From the NCBI RefSeq assembly GCF_014204865.1, contig NZ_JACHMG010000001.1, positions 4,924,501 through 4,988,500 on the forward strand: a stretch of DNA of 64,000 nt. Reading direction: 5' to 3'. The notes under the pieces are model-generated. The model saw only the letters and a list, made by a program, of their open reading frames with translations. It did no database searches and was not told the origin of the DNA. Origin of the DNA: Amycolatopsis jiangsuensis. GTDB lineage: Bacteria > Actinomycetota > Actinomycetes > Mycobacteriales > Pseudonocardiaceae. The position numbers were made by a program, and so were the translations under genes. Shown here one piece after another: positions 11,329 through 19,219 of the stretch (position 1 is its first letter; every line of letters starts with the position of its first letter).

Positions 11329-12072
11329 TCAGTCGTCGCCGCCGGGGCGGCGGTCGAGTGCGGCCGCCTCCTCCGGCGTGGGTGCGCTGCCGCCGAGGTG
11401 CGCGGGCAGCCACCAGCGTTCGGCGTCCGAGGCGGGCTTCTCCGGGTAGGTCGCCTGGGCGTGGTCGAGCAGCGCGGACATGCGGGCACGGAGATCCTTC
11501 GTGGCGACCTCGCAGTCCTCCTCGGGCCCCGGGGTCATCGGCTCGCCGACGAGCACCGAGATCGGCACGTGCCGGTGGGTCAGGTCCTTGGGCCGCCCCT
11601 TCGTCCACAGCCGCTGCGTGCCCCACAGCGCCATCGGGACCACCGGCACCCCGGCGGCCGCGGCCATCCGGACGGCGCCGGTCTTGATCTGCTTGACCGT
11701 GAAGGAACGGCTGATGGTCGCCTCGGGGAACATGCCGACCACTTCGCCGGCCCGCAGCCGGGCGACCGCCTCCTCGTAGGAGGCCTGCCCGGCGGCCCGG
11801 TCGACCGGGATGTGGTGCATCCCGCGCATCAGCGGCCCGGCCACGCGGTGGTCGAAGATCTCGTGCTTGGCCATGAACCGCACCAGCCGCTTCGAGGTAC
11901 GGGCCCCCAGCCCGCAGTAGATGAAGTCCAGGTAGCTGACGTGCGTGCAGGCGATGACCGCCCCACCGCGCGCCGGCACGTGTTCCGCGCCCTCGACCCG
12001 GATGCGGTTGTCCAGCAACCGGAACATCAGTCGTGCGGCGGCCAGCACGGGCGGGTACACGAGATCAGCCAT
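11329..12072 (-). CDS. PlsC-family 1-acyl-glycerol-3-phosphate acyltransferase
   Basis: A 247-residue acyltransferase that moves a fatty acyl chain onto a lysophospholipid or related acceptor at the membrane. It has the HX4D catalytic motif (HVSYLD, about residues 46-51), the glycerophosphate-binding FPEATIS motif, and PVVPMALWGTQRLW. The ATG at 12072 opens a short hydrophobic N-terminus. An exact palindrome of TetR-operator type lies 31 bases upstream, suggesting control by a lipid-responsive repressor. The C-terminal 30 residues are polar and variable. Confidence 0.92.
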   Translation of the reverse strand: MADLVYPPVLAAARLMFRLLDNRIRVEGAEHVPARGGAVIACTHVSYLDFIYCGLGARTSKRLVRFMAKHEIFDHRVAGPLMRGMHHIPVDRAAGQASYEEAVARLRAGEVVGMFPEATISRSFTVKQIKTGAVRMAAAAGVPVVPMALWGTQRLWTKGRPKDLTHRHVPISVLVGEPMTPGPEEDCEVATKDLRARMSALLDHAQATYPEKPASDAERWWLPAHLGGSAPTPEEAAALDRRPGGDD

Positions 12073-12102
12073 GCGGTTCAGGCTACGGGACCGTGACCAG
12101 GC

Positions 12103-12124
12103 CAACCTACGGACGCGTAGGTTG
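12103..12124. promoter_or_regulatory. TetR-type operator palindrome
   Basis: CAACCTACG, a 4-base spacer GACG, then CGTAGGTTG: two perfect 9-base arms. This is the size and symmetry bound by TetR-family repressors that control lipid and efflux genes in actinomycetes. It lies 31-52 bases upstream of the acyltransferase start, where a promoter would be expected. No TetR gene is present nearby, so the regulator would be encoded elsewhere. Confidence 0.6.
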
Positions 12125-12194
12125 TCTCCGCCACACCACCTCCGGGGAACGATCCGGCTCTGACCTGCGTTCACGCGGCGGCGGTGGCCAGCGG

Positions 12195-13724
12195 TCATGG
12201 ACAGGCCACGTACTGGAATCCGGGAGCTTCGTCGAGATCGCCGACCAGCCGCGTCACCTCGTCGGCGCGGGGGTACACCGCGATCCAGAACGGGGTGCCG
12301 GTGCGGTGGAAAGTGGCGACGCGGTAGCCGTCGAACCGGCCGCCGGTGCAGTCCTGGCTCTGCGCGTAGCCGTCGCGACCGGGGACGGTCAGCGTCGAGC
12401 GGCCCGCTCCTTGGCCGATCACCAGTACCCGGCCGCCGGCGCGGCTGGCCAGTACGCCGGGCGCGCCGGCGCTCACCACGGACCCCGGCGGCAGGTAGTG
12501 GCTGAGCCAGTCGCCGATCTCGGCCAGCTGCGCGCCGTGCGTGCGCCAGGTGTGCACGCGGCTCAGTACCTGCGGGCTCACCAATGAGGCGGCCACCGCC
12601 ACACCGGCCAGCGCGGCCGCGGTGGCCGGGACGAGCCGCGAATACGTGCGTGGTTTCGGCGAGGGACGCGCGGCTGTGAGCACCCCGTACGCACCGGCTG
12701 AGGCCACCGCGAGCAACGGCGGCACCGGCGCGAGCAGCCGCCACGCCGGGTCCGGATCGTGCGCCAGCACCACGGCGAAAACGGTGAGACCGGCCGCGAG
12801 CGCGAGCAGGAACCACAGCACCGAACGCGCCTCGTTCGCCCGGTCACGGGCACGCAGCAGCGCACCTGCCGCCACCACCCCGGGCACCAGGAAAGCCAGG
12901 TGCGCCAAGGCGAACCCGGCCAGGTACGGCCAGTCCGGACTGGGCAGGTGCAGCTGCCCGGCCCGGAACTGGTGGTAGTAGGTGGCCCGCCAAGCCGTCC
13001 ACGGGACGAGGAACACCAGCGCGCCGAGCGCGTATCCGACCGGCGCCCACCAGGTGTGCCGTTCCCGTGCGGCCGCGGCGACCAGCCACAGTCCGGCGAC
13101 GACGGCCAGCACCAGCCCCTCCGGACGCGTCATCACCGCGCCGGCCACGAGCACACCTGCGACCACCGGACGCCGCGCCACCAGCGCGTACGCGACGGCC
13201 AGCACCAGCAGTACGAACATCGGCAGCTCGGTGCCGGAAGCGCCGTACACGGCCGGCCCGCTGGCGCCCGCGGTGAGCACCGCGGCCGTGACGCCGACCG
13301 CTCGCCGCGGTTCGGCACCCGGCGGCAACGCGAGTTCGGTGACGCGATCGGCGAGGAAGTACGCCAGCAGGACACACCCCAGCGTGGCGAGCGCGCTGAG
13401 CACCATCGCCGACGCGGGCACCGCGACCCCGAACGCGGCCCGTGGCAGCGCGATCACCACGAGCCAGAGGAAGTTCGAATAACCCTCGGTGCGGTCACCG
13501 GCGTTGAACACCGGCCCGGTGCCGTCGGCGATGTTCTGCGCGTACCGGAAGCTGACGAACGCGTCCTCCGTCTCGGCCGCGAACAGCAGCTGGTGCAGAA
13601 GCGAAAACGCGAGCGCGCACAGCAGTGCGGCAGTGCGCCACCGGCGGTCGGACGCGATCCGTCGCCAGCAGGCGACGACCAGTGCGGCGAGCACCAGCCA
13701 TCCCCCCACGACCGCGTAGACCAC
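12195..13724 (-). CDS. AftB-like GT-C glycosyltransferase (putative arabinofuranosyltransferase)
   Basis: A 509-residue protein with about ten membrane segments and a C-terminal extracytoplasmic domain (from about residue 385). The first loop carries TEDAFVSFRYAQN (residues 52-64) and DRTEGYSNFLW, closely resembling the catalytic loop of AftB, the enzyme that caps arabinan with beta-1,2-linked arabinofuranose from decaprenylphosphoryl-arabinose. In AftB-type enzymes the loop has Asp-Asp; here it is Glu53-Asp54. The protein is shorter than mycobacterial AftB (about 630 residues). Membership of GT-C is well supported; the exact sugar is inferred from the cell-wall genes nearby. Confidence 0.82.
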   Translation of the reverse strand: MVYAVVGGWLVLAALVVACWRRIASDRRWRTAALLCALAFSLLHQLLFAAETEDAFVSFRYAQNIADGTGPVFNAGDRTEGYSNFLWLVVIALPRAAFGVAVPASAMVLSALATLGCVLLAYFLADRVTELALPPGAEPRRAVGVTAAVLTAGASGPAVYGASGTELPMFVLLVLAVAYALVARRPVVAGVLVAGAVMTRPEGLVLAVVAGLWLVAAAARERHTWWAPVGYALGALVFLVPWTAWRATYYHQFRAGQLHLPSPDWPYLAGFALAHLAFLVPGVVAAGALLRARDRANEARSVLWFLLALAAGLTVFAVVLAHDPDPAWRLLAPVPPLLAVASAGAYGVLTAARPSPKPRTYSRLVPATAAALAGVAVAASLVSPQVLSRVHTWRTHGAQLAEIGDWLSHYLPPGSVVSAGAPGVLASRAGGRVLVIGQGAGRSTLTVPGRDGYAQSQDCTGGRFDGYRVATFHRTGTPFWIAVYPRADEVTRLVGDLDEAPGFQYVACP

Positions 13725-13941
13725 GCGACTCCCCTGTGTCCCGCGCCGGCCGGCCCCACCCGCCGTCGCGCATCCCCGCGGACCGGGTGTCCGGTCCGCG
13801 CTTTCACCGGGGTCCAGTCAAACGCGCGTGCCGGCTTCCCGGACATAAGCCGTTCGGGTGTATGTGTGCCCGGATAGGCTGTGGCCCCCATTCCGATCCG
13901 CCGCCGGGGTCCGAGCGGATCCGCCGAGTCGAGGAAGTCCG

Positions 13942-15861
13942 TTGCCGAGCGAACCCACGCTGTCCTCCGCTGTCGCGAGCATTGCCGTCTGCCTGCTCGT
14001 GCTCGGCGTTCCCGGAGTGGTCACCGGCCTCGCGGCCGGCCTGCGCGGATGGCGGCTGGCCGGGCTCACACCGCTGCTGAGCTACGCCGTCGGTGGGCTG
14101 GCCGGACCGTGGACGGCGGCGCTGGGACTTCCGTTCACCACTTGGACCTTCGCGGTGACCACAGTGCTGTTCGCGGCTGTCGCGTTCGGACTGCGGCGGC
14201 TCACCCGGCACAAGTGGCCACCGAGCCCCGAACCGACGGTGTGGGCACCGCGGGCGCACTGGGCGGTGGGCGCGTGTCTGCTGATCGCCGCTGTGGCCGG
14301 GTTTTACGCCGCAGTGCGCGGAATGGGACACCTCGGCGCGATCGCGCAGGGCGGCGACGCACCGTACGCGGCCAACGGAGTGCGCTACATCGCCGCGACC
14401 GGCGACGGCAGCCTGTTCGGCATGGGCACCCTGAACTGGTACGGCGACGGGTCGCCTCCGTTCTACCCCAACGCTTACCACCTGCTGGCAGCCGAGCAGT
14501 ACACGCTGAGCGGTGGGTCGATCCCGCTCACTCTCGACACGAACACCGCGCTGCTACCGGGTTTGCTGGCGTTGTCGCTCGTGGTGCTGGTACGCGAGTT
14601 CGGCGGCCGCGCGGTGCTGGCCGGTGCCGTGGCCCTGACTTCGGTGGCTCCGGTGATGGGCCTGTACGAGTCGATGAACCGCGGGCCGCTGTACCCGTTC
14701 CTGCTGGGACTCGCGCTCACCCCGCTGGCCGCTGTGGTGCTGCGCCGGTACCTCTGCCGGGTCGCGCCGGACACCGGGTTCGTGCTCGTCGCGGCCGCGG
14801 TCGGGCTGCTGTGCGTGCACTCGTCCACTTTGTTCGGTGCGATCCTGTTCGCCGGTCCGCTGCTGGTGCAGCGCTGGCTCGCCCGGTGGCGGCTGATCGG
14901 CCGCGATCTGCTGGCGCTGGTGCCGATCGCCGCGGCGTCGGTGCTGGTGGCGTGGCTGCAGTTGTTCGGCGCGCTCGGGCTGGCCAACGGCTCGCTGCCG
15001 TACCTCGGCTGGCCGATCGAGTGGCGAGCGACGAACGCTCTGGGCGCCCTGCTCGGTTTCCAGCACTACGAGTCACGGCCGCAGATCTGGCTCTCGGTGG
15101 CGTTGCTGCTCGGTTTCGTGTTCTTCGCGCGGCTCAGTGCGTTGCGCTGGATCGGCTTGACCGCGTTGGTCACGGGGCTGGCGTACATCCTCGTGGCGTC
15201 GTCGGACGAGCCGTGGGTGATGGCCCTCGCACGGCCGTGGTGGGACGACCCGTACCGGTTCATCTCGATGGCAATCGTGCCGCTGTCGTTCATCGCGGGC
15301 CACGGTGTCGCGTCGCTGCAAGCGTGGCTGCGGGAGCGGCTGCCCACGCGCGTACCCGCGTTCGCGGTCGCAGCGGTGGTGCTGCTGGGTTTCGTGGCGG
15401 TCACCAAAGGGCTTTACGCCCGGTCGAACGGCGACAAGGTCGCCGGCGGCTACCGAGCCGCCGATCCACGCACGTTGGTCATCACGCCCGGCGAAGAACG
15501 CGCGATGGTCGAACTGGGCCGGCTGGCCCGTCCCGGCGAATGGGCGATGAACGACCGCTTCGACGGCACCCCGTGGACGTACGCGCTGAGCGGTGTCCGC
15601 ACAGTGGCCGCGCACGACGACGGCACCGCTCCACCGTCGGACGCCCGGCTGCTGGCCACGCGCTTCCGGGACTACGAAACCGATCCGGCGGTACGTGCCG
15701 CCGTGGCCCGGCTGAACGTCCACTGGGTGATCCTCGGGCGTCCCTCGCAGCCACCGCATCGCGCGTACTCGGGCGCCGGGCTGCTCGAGCTGCAGGGACT
15801 GCCGTTCCTGCGCGAGGCCTACCGCAACGAGGACGCGGTGATCTACGAGCTGAAGCGCTGA
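13942..15861 (+). CDS. Large polytopic membrane protein, DUF6541-like (copy 2)
   Basis: A 639-residue membrane protein that is a paralogue of the product of 7158-9170: both share VPG near the start, AGLRGWxLAG, LSYAV, the NGxRYIAxTGDGSL motif, GMGTLNWY, the RPWW phrase in the last loop, and a C-terminal domain ending with RFRDYETDP. Function is unproven; the shape suggests a lipid-linked sugar transferase or transporter. The TTG at 13942 is the most likely start because GAGGAAG lies 4 bases before it and the first membrane segment follows directly; an upstream ATG at 13858 has no such site. The gene ends one base before the convergent flippase-like gene. Confidence 0.83.
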   Translation: MPSEPTLSSAVASIAVCLLVLGVPGVVTGLAAGLRGWRLAGLTPLLSYAVGGLAGPWTAALGLPFTTWTFAVTTVLFAAVAFGLRRLTRHKWPPSPEPTVWAPRAHWAVGACLLIAAVAGFYAAVRGMGHLGAIAQGGDAPYAANGVRYIAATGDGSLFGMGTLNWYGDGSPPFYPNAYHLLAAEQYTLSGGSIPLTLDTNTALLPGLLALSLVVLVREFGGRAVLAGAVALTSVAPVMGLYESMNRGPLYPFLLGLALTPLAAVVLRRYLCRVAPDTGFVLVAAAVGLLCVHSSTLFGAILFAGPLLVQRWLARWRLIGRDLLALVPIAAASVLVAWLQLFGALGLANGSLPYLGWPIEWRATNALGALLGFQHYESRPQIWLSVALLLGFVFFARLSALRWIGLTALVTGLAYILVASSDEPWVMALARPWWDDPYRFISMAIVPLSFIAGHGVASLQAWLRERLPTRVPAFAVAAVVLLGFVAVTKGLYARSNGDKVAGGYRAADPRTLVITPGEERAMVELGRLARPGEWAMNDRFDGTPWTYALSGVRTVAAHDDGTAPPSDARLLATRFRDYETDPAVRAAVARLNVHWVILGRPSQPPHRAYSGAGLLELQGLPFLREAYRNEDAVIYELKR

Positions 15862-15862
15862 C

Positions 15863-16843
15863 TCACACCGCGGTCGGAGCGGGCGCGCGGCGCGCCGACA
15901 GCCGAGCCGCGGCCGCGGCGAAACCGGCTGTGAACAGGTCGGCGACGGTGAACATCACCCGGGACGCCACCGCGAACGCCGTGGCCTGGCCGACTGTCAG
16001 CCCGCTCGCGGTGAGGACCGCGACCTGAGCCACCTCACGCACGCCCACGCCGCTGGGCAGGATGAACGCGAAGGTGCCAACGGTCATCGCCACCGCCATC
16101 GCGCCCACGCACAGGACGAAACCGCCGACTCCGGGTGCGCCGACCGAGTTCGCCAGCAGCCACAGGTGCACCCCCTGCAGCGCCCAGGCCCCCGTGGACG
16201 CGCCGAACGCCTTCAGCACCACGCCCCAGCCCAGCGGCTGCGCCAGCGGCGGACGGCGCAGCAGGCGCAACACCAGCGACGTGCCCCAGCTCAGCACGCG
16301 TGGATGCAGCAGCGCGAGCCCCACCGGAATCAACACGAACAGCCACACCGCGCGCGGGCTGTTGCTGAACACCGCGGGGGCGGCCAGCAGCGAAACCACC
16401 AGCGCGGACACCACGCTCACGGCCAGCTGGATCAGCGAGCCCGTGAAGATCCGGGCGCGGGCGAGCCCGGCCTTGCGCCCCAGCTCCATCTGCAGCAGGT
16501 AGGCCCACACCGAGCCGGGCACGTACTTGCCCAGCGACCCGACCAGGCAGATCTGCGCGCCGCGGGCGTAGCCGATCGGCTTGCCCAGGTGGTCGACCAG
16601 CACCTGCCAGCCCCACGTGGACACCAGAATCGACACCACGAGCGCGAGCAGGCTGAGCACCGAGGACTGCCAGGCGACGTCGGCCAGCGTGTGCCAGAAC
16701 TCGTCCCAGTTGAGCGCCAGCTGCCGGGCCGCGAAACCGACGACAAGGAGGATGGCGACCCAGCGCACCACGTCGAGCACCCGCGCCCGCGCGGACTTGC
16801 GGGGCTTCCCGGCGGGCGGGACGTCGTCCTCCCGAACGGTCAT
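15863..16843 (-). CDS. LPG synthase transmembrane/flippase-like protein
   Basis: A 326-residue protein with about eight membrane segments that matches the lysylphosphatidylglycerol synthase TM region (UPF0104/AglD) family. Typical stretches are GSLGKYVPGSVW and the late GTFAFILPSGVGVREVA. Relatives flip lipids or polyprenyl-linked sugars, or accompany glycosyltransferases. There is no catalytic synthetase domain. It is the last gene of the minus operon that starts with the LpxA-like gene, 12 bases after the LuxC-like gene, so it may export or flip the product of that operon. The first 20 residues are charged and cytoplasmic. Confidence 0.85.
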   Translation of the reverse strand: MTVREDDVPPAGKPRKSARARVLDVVRWVAILLVVGFAARQLALNWDEFWHTLADVAWQSSVLSLLALVVSILVSTWGWQVLVDHLGKPIGYARGAQICLVGSLGKYVPGSVWAYLLQMELGRKAGLARARIFTGSLIQLAVSVVSALVVSLLAAPAVFSNSPRAVWLFVLIPVGLALLHPRVLSWGTSLVLRLLRRPPLAQPLGWGVVLKAFGASTGAWALQGVHLWLLANSVGAPGVGGFVLCVGAMAVAMTVGTFAFILPSGVGVREVAQVAVLTASGLTVGQATAFAVASRVMFTVADLFTAGFAAAAARLSARRAPAPTAV

Positions 16844-16855
16844 CGAAACTGCTCC

Positions 16856-18100
16856 TCAGGCCTGCACGGTGACCAGGCGACTGAACTCGGCAAGCAGATC
16901 GTAACCGTCCCACACCCCGGCGAAGGTGAGCGCCGAACCGAACGGCACCACCCGGTCGACCCCGCGCCCGGCCAGCGCGGTGACGAAGTCCGTCAGTTCC
17001 GCGGTGGTGAAGCCGAACTGGCTGACCGTCTGGTCCTTGCGCCGCACGATCGGCACGAGCTCGTCGAGGGACCCGAGTGAGGCGTTCGCGAACGTGCCCG
17101 CGCCCAGCCACTCGCGCGGCAGCACGGTGGCGTCGGTGAGTTCCAGGGTGGCCAGCGCGTTGCCGTCGAACCGGATCTCCGACACCAGCCCGTCGACTGC
17201 CGCGCCGTAGGCCGACACCCGCTTCTGCACGGCCATGGCCGGCTCGACGACGTGCTGCTTGGCCGCCAGCACCTGCCCGAGCAGCTCGCGGAACTCAGCG
17301 CCGGCTGCCCGCGCGGCCGCCGCGTCGCCCACCCAGAACACCGCTCGCGGCGACGAGCAGGCGGCCTGGTCGAACCAGTACGAATCGTTGTAGAAGCCTT
17401 CGGCCGCGGTGCGCCGGGCCTCCGGCGTGGCCTCCTGCCAGCCGCGTACCGACGCGATAGCGAAGGATGAGCGGTCCGGGAACGTGAGGTCCCGCGCGTG
17501 CGGCGCGAGCGGGTACTTCCGCAGCGCGGCCACCGAGGCGTCCCCACCCCAGATCACCCGCAGGTCCGCGGCCAGCGACAACGCGCCGCTGACCTCGTCG
17601 CTACGGTCGTAGGTGACCATCCGCTGAGTGGCCCGGATGGTGGCCGCGGTATCCGGCGAAACGTCGTCGAGTGCCGCGTTCAGCGCCTCCAGCACGGCCT
17701 CAGCCGCCCCGGCCGAACGCGAAGACACGCGCACCACGTTGTGGTTCCCGGCCAGCGCGGACAGCGCCCAGGAGTACACGAAGATGGTGTCCACATTGGC
17801 CGGTGGCACGTGGAACACCAGCCCGCGTGGGAACCGCAGCACGCCTTCGGCAGTGTCCAAACCCGACAGTGCCCGGTTCAGCTCTCCCTTGCGCAGGAAG
17901 AAACCCAGCGAGGCCAGTTCCGGGAAGCGGCGGGCCAGCGCGGGTGCGAGCAGCTTGCGCGCGAACTTCGTGACGAACTCGACCACCCGCGGGTCACCGA
18001 CGCGCAGCCGGCCACCGGGCGGCTCCTCGCGCAGCCCGTCCAGCAGAGCGTCCACGCCGATCGGTTCGGCAGCGGGGAAACGCTGCTCCAGCGCGCTCAT
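16856..18100 (-). CDS. LuxC-like acyl-CoA/acyl-protein reductase
   Basis: A 414-residue member of the acyl-CoA reductase (LuxC) family within the aldehyde dehydrogenase fold. LuxC takes an acyl group onto a cysteine and reduces it with NADPH to an aldehyde. The likely nucleophile is Cys248 in FDQAACSSPRAVFW; VPPANVDTIFVYSWALSALAGN is the nucleotide-side signature. The ATG at 18100 overlaps the stop of the LuxE-like gene by 4 bases, as expected for physical partners. No luxA or luxB gene is near, so the aldehyde is presumably used in glycan or lipid synthesis rather than light emission. That use is inference. Confidence 0.87.
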   Translation of the reverse strand: MSALEQRFPAAEPIGVDALLDGLREEPPGGRLRVGDPRVVEFVTKFARKLLAPALARRFPELASLGFFLRKGELNRALSGLDTAEGVLRFPRGLVFHVPPANVDTIFVYSWALSALAGNHNVVRVSSRSAGAAEAVLEALNAALDDVSPDTAATIRATQRMVTYDRSDEVSGALSLAADLRVIWGGDASVAALRKYPLAPHARDLTFPDRSSFAIASVRGWQEATPEARRTAAEGFYNDSYWFDQAACSSPRAVFWVGDAAAARAAGAEFRELLGQVLAAKQHVVEPAMAVQKRVSAYGAAVDGLVSEIRFDGNALATLELTDATVLPREWLGAGTFANASLGSLDELVPIVRRKDQTVSQFGFTTAELTDFVTALAGRGVDRVVPFGSALTFAGVWDGYDLLAEFSRLVTVQA

Positions 18101-19149
18101 GCGGCAGCTCCGCCGAAGGTGTCCGAACATCCGCGGGCCTCGGCCTTCGGCAGCCTCCCGAGCACCGAGAAGTGCTTACCCGGCCAGTCACCGTCGTCGA
18201 TCCCGTTGTACACACCCAGATCCTCGGTGAGCAGGACGTGGCCGGGGTACGAGCGCGGCAGCGTGCTGACCACCTCGATCACACCCGGCTCACCCACCGG
18301 CTGCTCCTCCCAGGTCTCCGGGTTCCGGATCACCACGTCCGCGAAATCGGGGCAGTACAAGGAGTTCCCCGACGGGCCTTCCAGGAACACGGTGCCGATC
18401 TGCTCGATCATCCCGTAGTAGTTGTGGATCCGGGTGAGCCCGGTGTCCTCGGCGAACCGGCGGCGGAACTCGCCGTTGTCCACCGCGCGGTCGATGAGCT
18501 TCTTCCAGCCGCCGGAGTGGATGAGGATCCCGTTGGACAGGTCGAGCCGATGCTCCCTGGCGACCTCGTACAGGTACTGCCACACCATGAAGGTGAAGCC
18601 GAAGATCAGGAATGGGCGGTCCCCGTACTCGGCGAGGAACCGCCGCACCGCCTCGACGTCGGGCTGGTCGTTCTCGTCGAGCACGTAGGTGTGCTTGCGG
18701 CCGAAGTTCGCCATGCCCAGCACACCGGCGCCGCGCGCGGAGAACGACCGGCGGTTCTTGATGATGCCGATGGTGTCGACCATCAGCATCGGCAGCCGCT
18801 CGCCGCCCAGCACCTCCTGCAGGGTGGCGCCGAGCTGCTTGGTCTGCGCCCCCGCCGCGGCCTTGTCCAGGTAGATCCGCGAGGCGCCTGCCCCGGTGGT
18901 GCCCGACGACGTGAGCGTCTTGAAGACCTCGTCGTCCGGAACGGATTTGAGGTCGTGGGTCTTGAACATCCGCACCGGCAGCCACGGCAGGTCGGCGATC
19001 GCGCCGAACGAGGCGTCCGGCGCGAAGCCCAGTGACCGCAGGATCCGCTCGTACCCGGCGGAGTTCGCCCGGTGGTGCGCGGTCAGCTCGGTCAGCTCGG
19101 GCAGCAGCGCCGCCTCCCGCTCCGCCTGTGCACGCGTGAACACGCTCAT
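18097..19149 (-). CDS. LuxE/PaaK-like acyl-protein synthetase
   Basis: A 350-residue adenylating enzyme of the LuxE family. LuxE activates a fatty acid with ATP and passes the acyl group to LuxC. The ATP-binding loop TLTSSGTTGAGASRIYLD (about residues 82-99), the central FGFTFMVWQYLY and the YGMIEQIGTVF motif are clear. The ATG at 19149 starts a normal LuxE N-terminus. The gene overlaps the LuxC-like gene by 4 bases and follows the AMP-ligase gene by 70 bases. LuxE/LuxC pairs without luciferase also occur in surface-polysaccharide clusters of other bacteria, where their role is poorly defined. Confidence 0.87.
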   Translation of the reverse strand: MSVFTRAQAEREAALLPELTELTAHHRANSAGYERILRSLGFAPDASFGAIADLPWLPVRMFKTHDLKSVPDDEVFKTLTSSGTTGAGASRIYLDKAAAGAQTKQLGATLQEVLGGERLPMLMVDTIGIIKNRRSFSARGAGVLGMANFGRKHTYVLDENDQPDVEAVRRFLAEYGDRPFLIFGFTFMVWQYLYEVAREHRLDLSNGILIHSGGWKKLIDRAVDNGEFRRRFAEDTGLTRIHNYYGMIEQIGTVFLEGPSGNSLYCPDFADVVIRNPETWEEQPVGEPGVIEVVSTLPRSYPGHVLLTEDLGVYNGIDDGDWPGKHFSVLGRLPKAEARGCSDTFGGAAA

Positions 19150-19219
19150 GCCATCGCCCCGCTCCGCGAACCAGTGTCGAATCCCTTGCGGTGCATGATG
19201 TTTCGCTCGCGAGCGGCGC

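Noticed and set aside
8631..11489. 952-codon open frame on the minus strand
   Set aside because: It is antisense to the HAD and DUF6541-like genes and out of frame with the LLM gene. Its product is Arg/Gly/Pro-rich with no family resemblance.
9392..19149. LLM flavin oxidoreductase plus LuxC and LuxE as a light-producing lux system
   Set aside because: The flavin enzyme is a single-chain F420/FMN family member, stands almost 7 kb from luxC-like, is on its own transcription unit and has no LuxB partner. The LuxCE genes sit with glycan genes.
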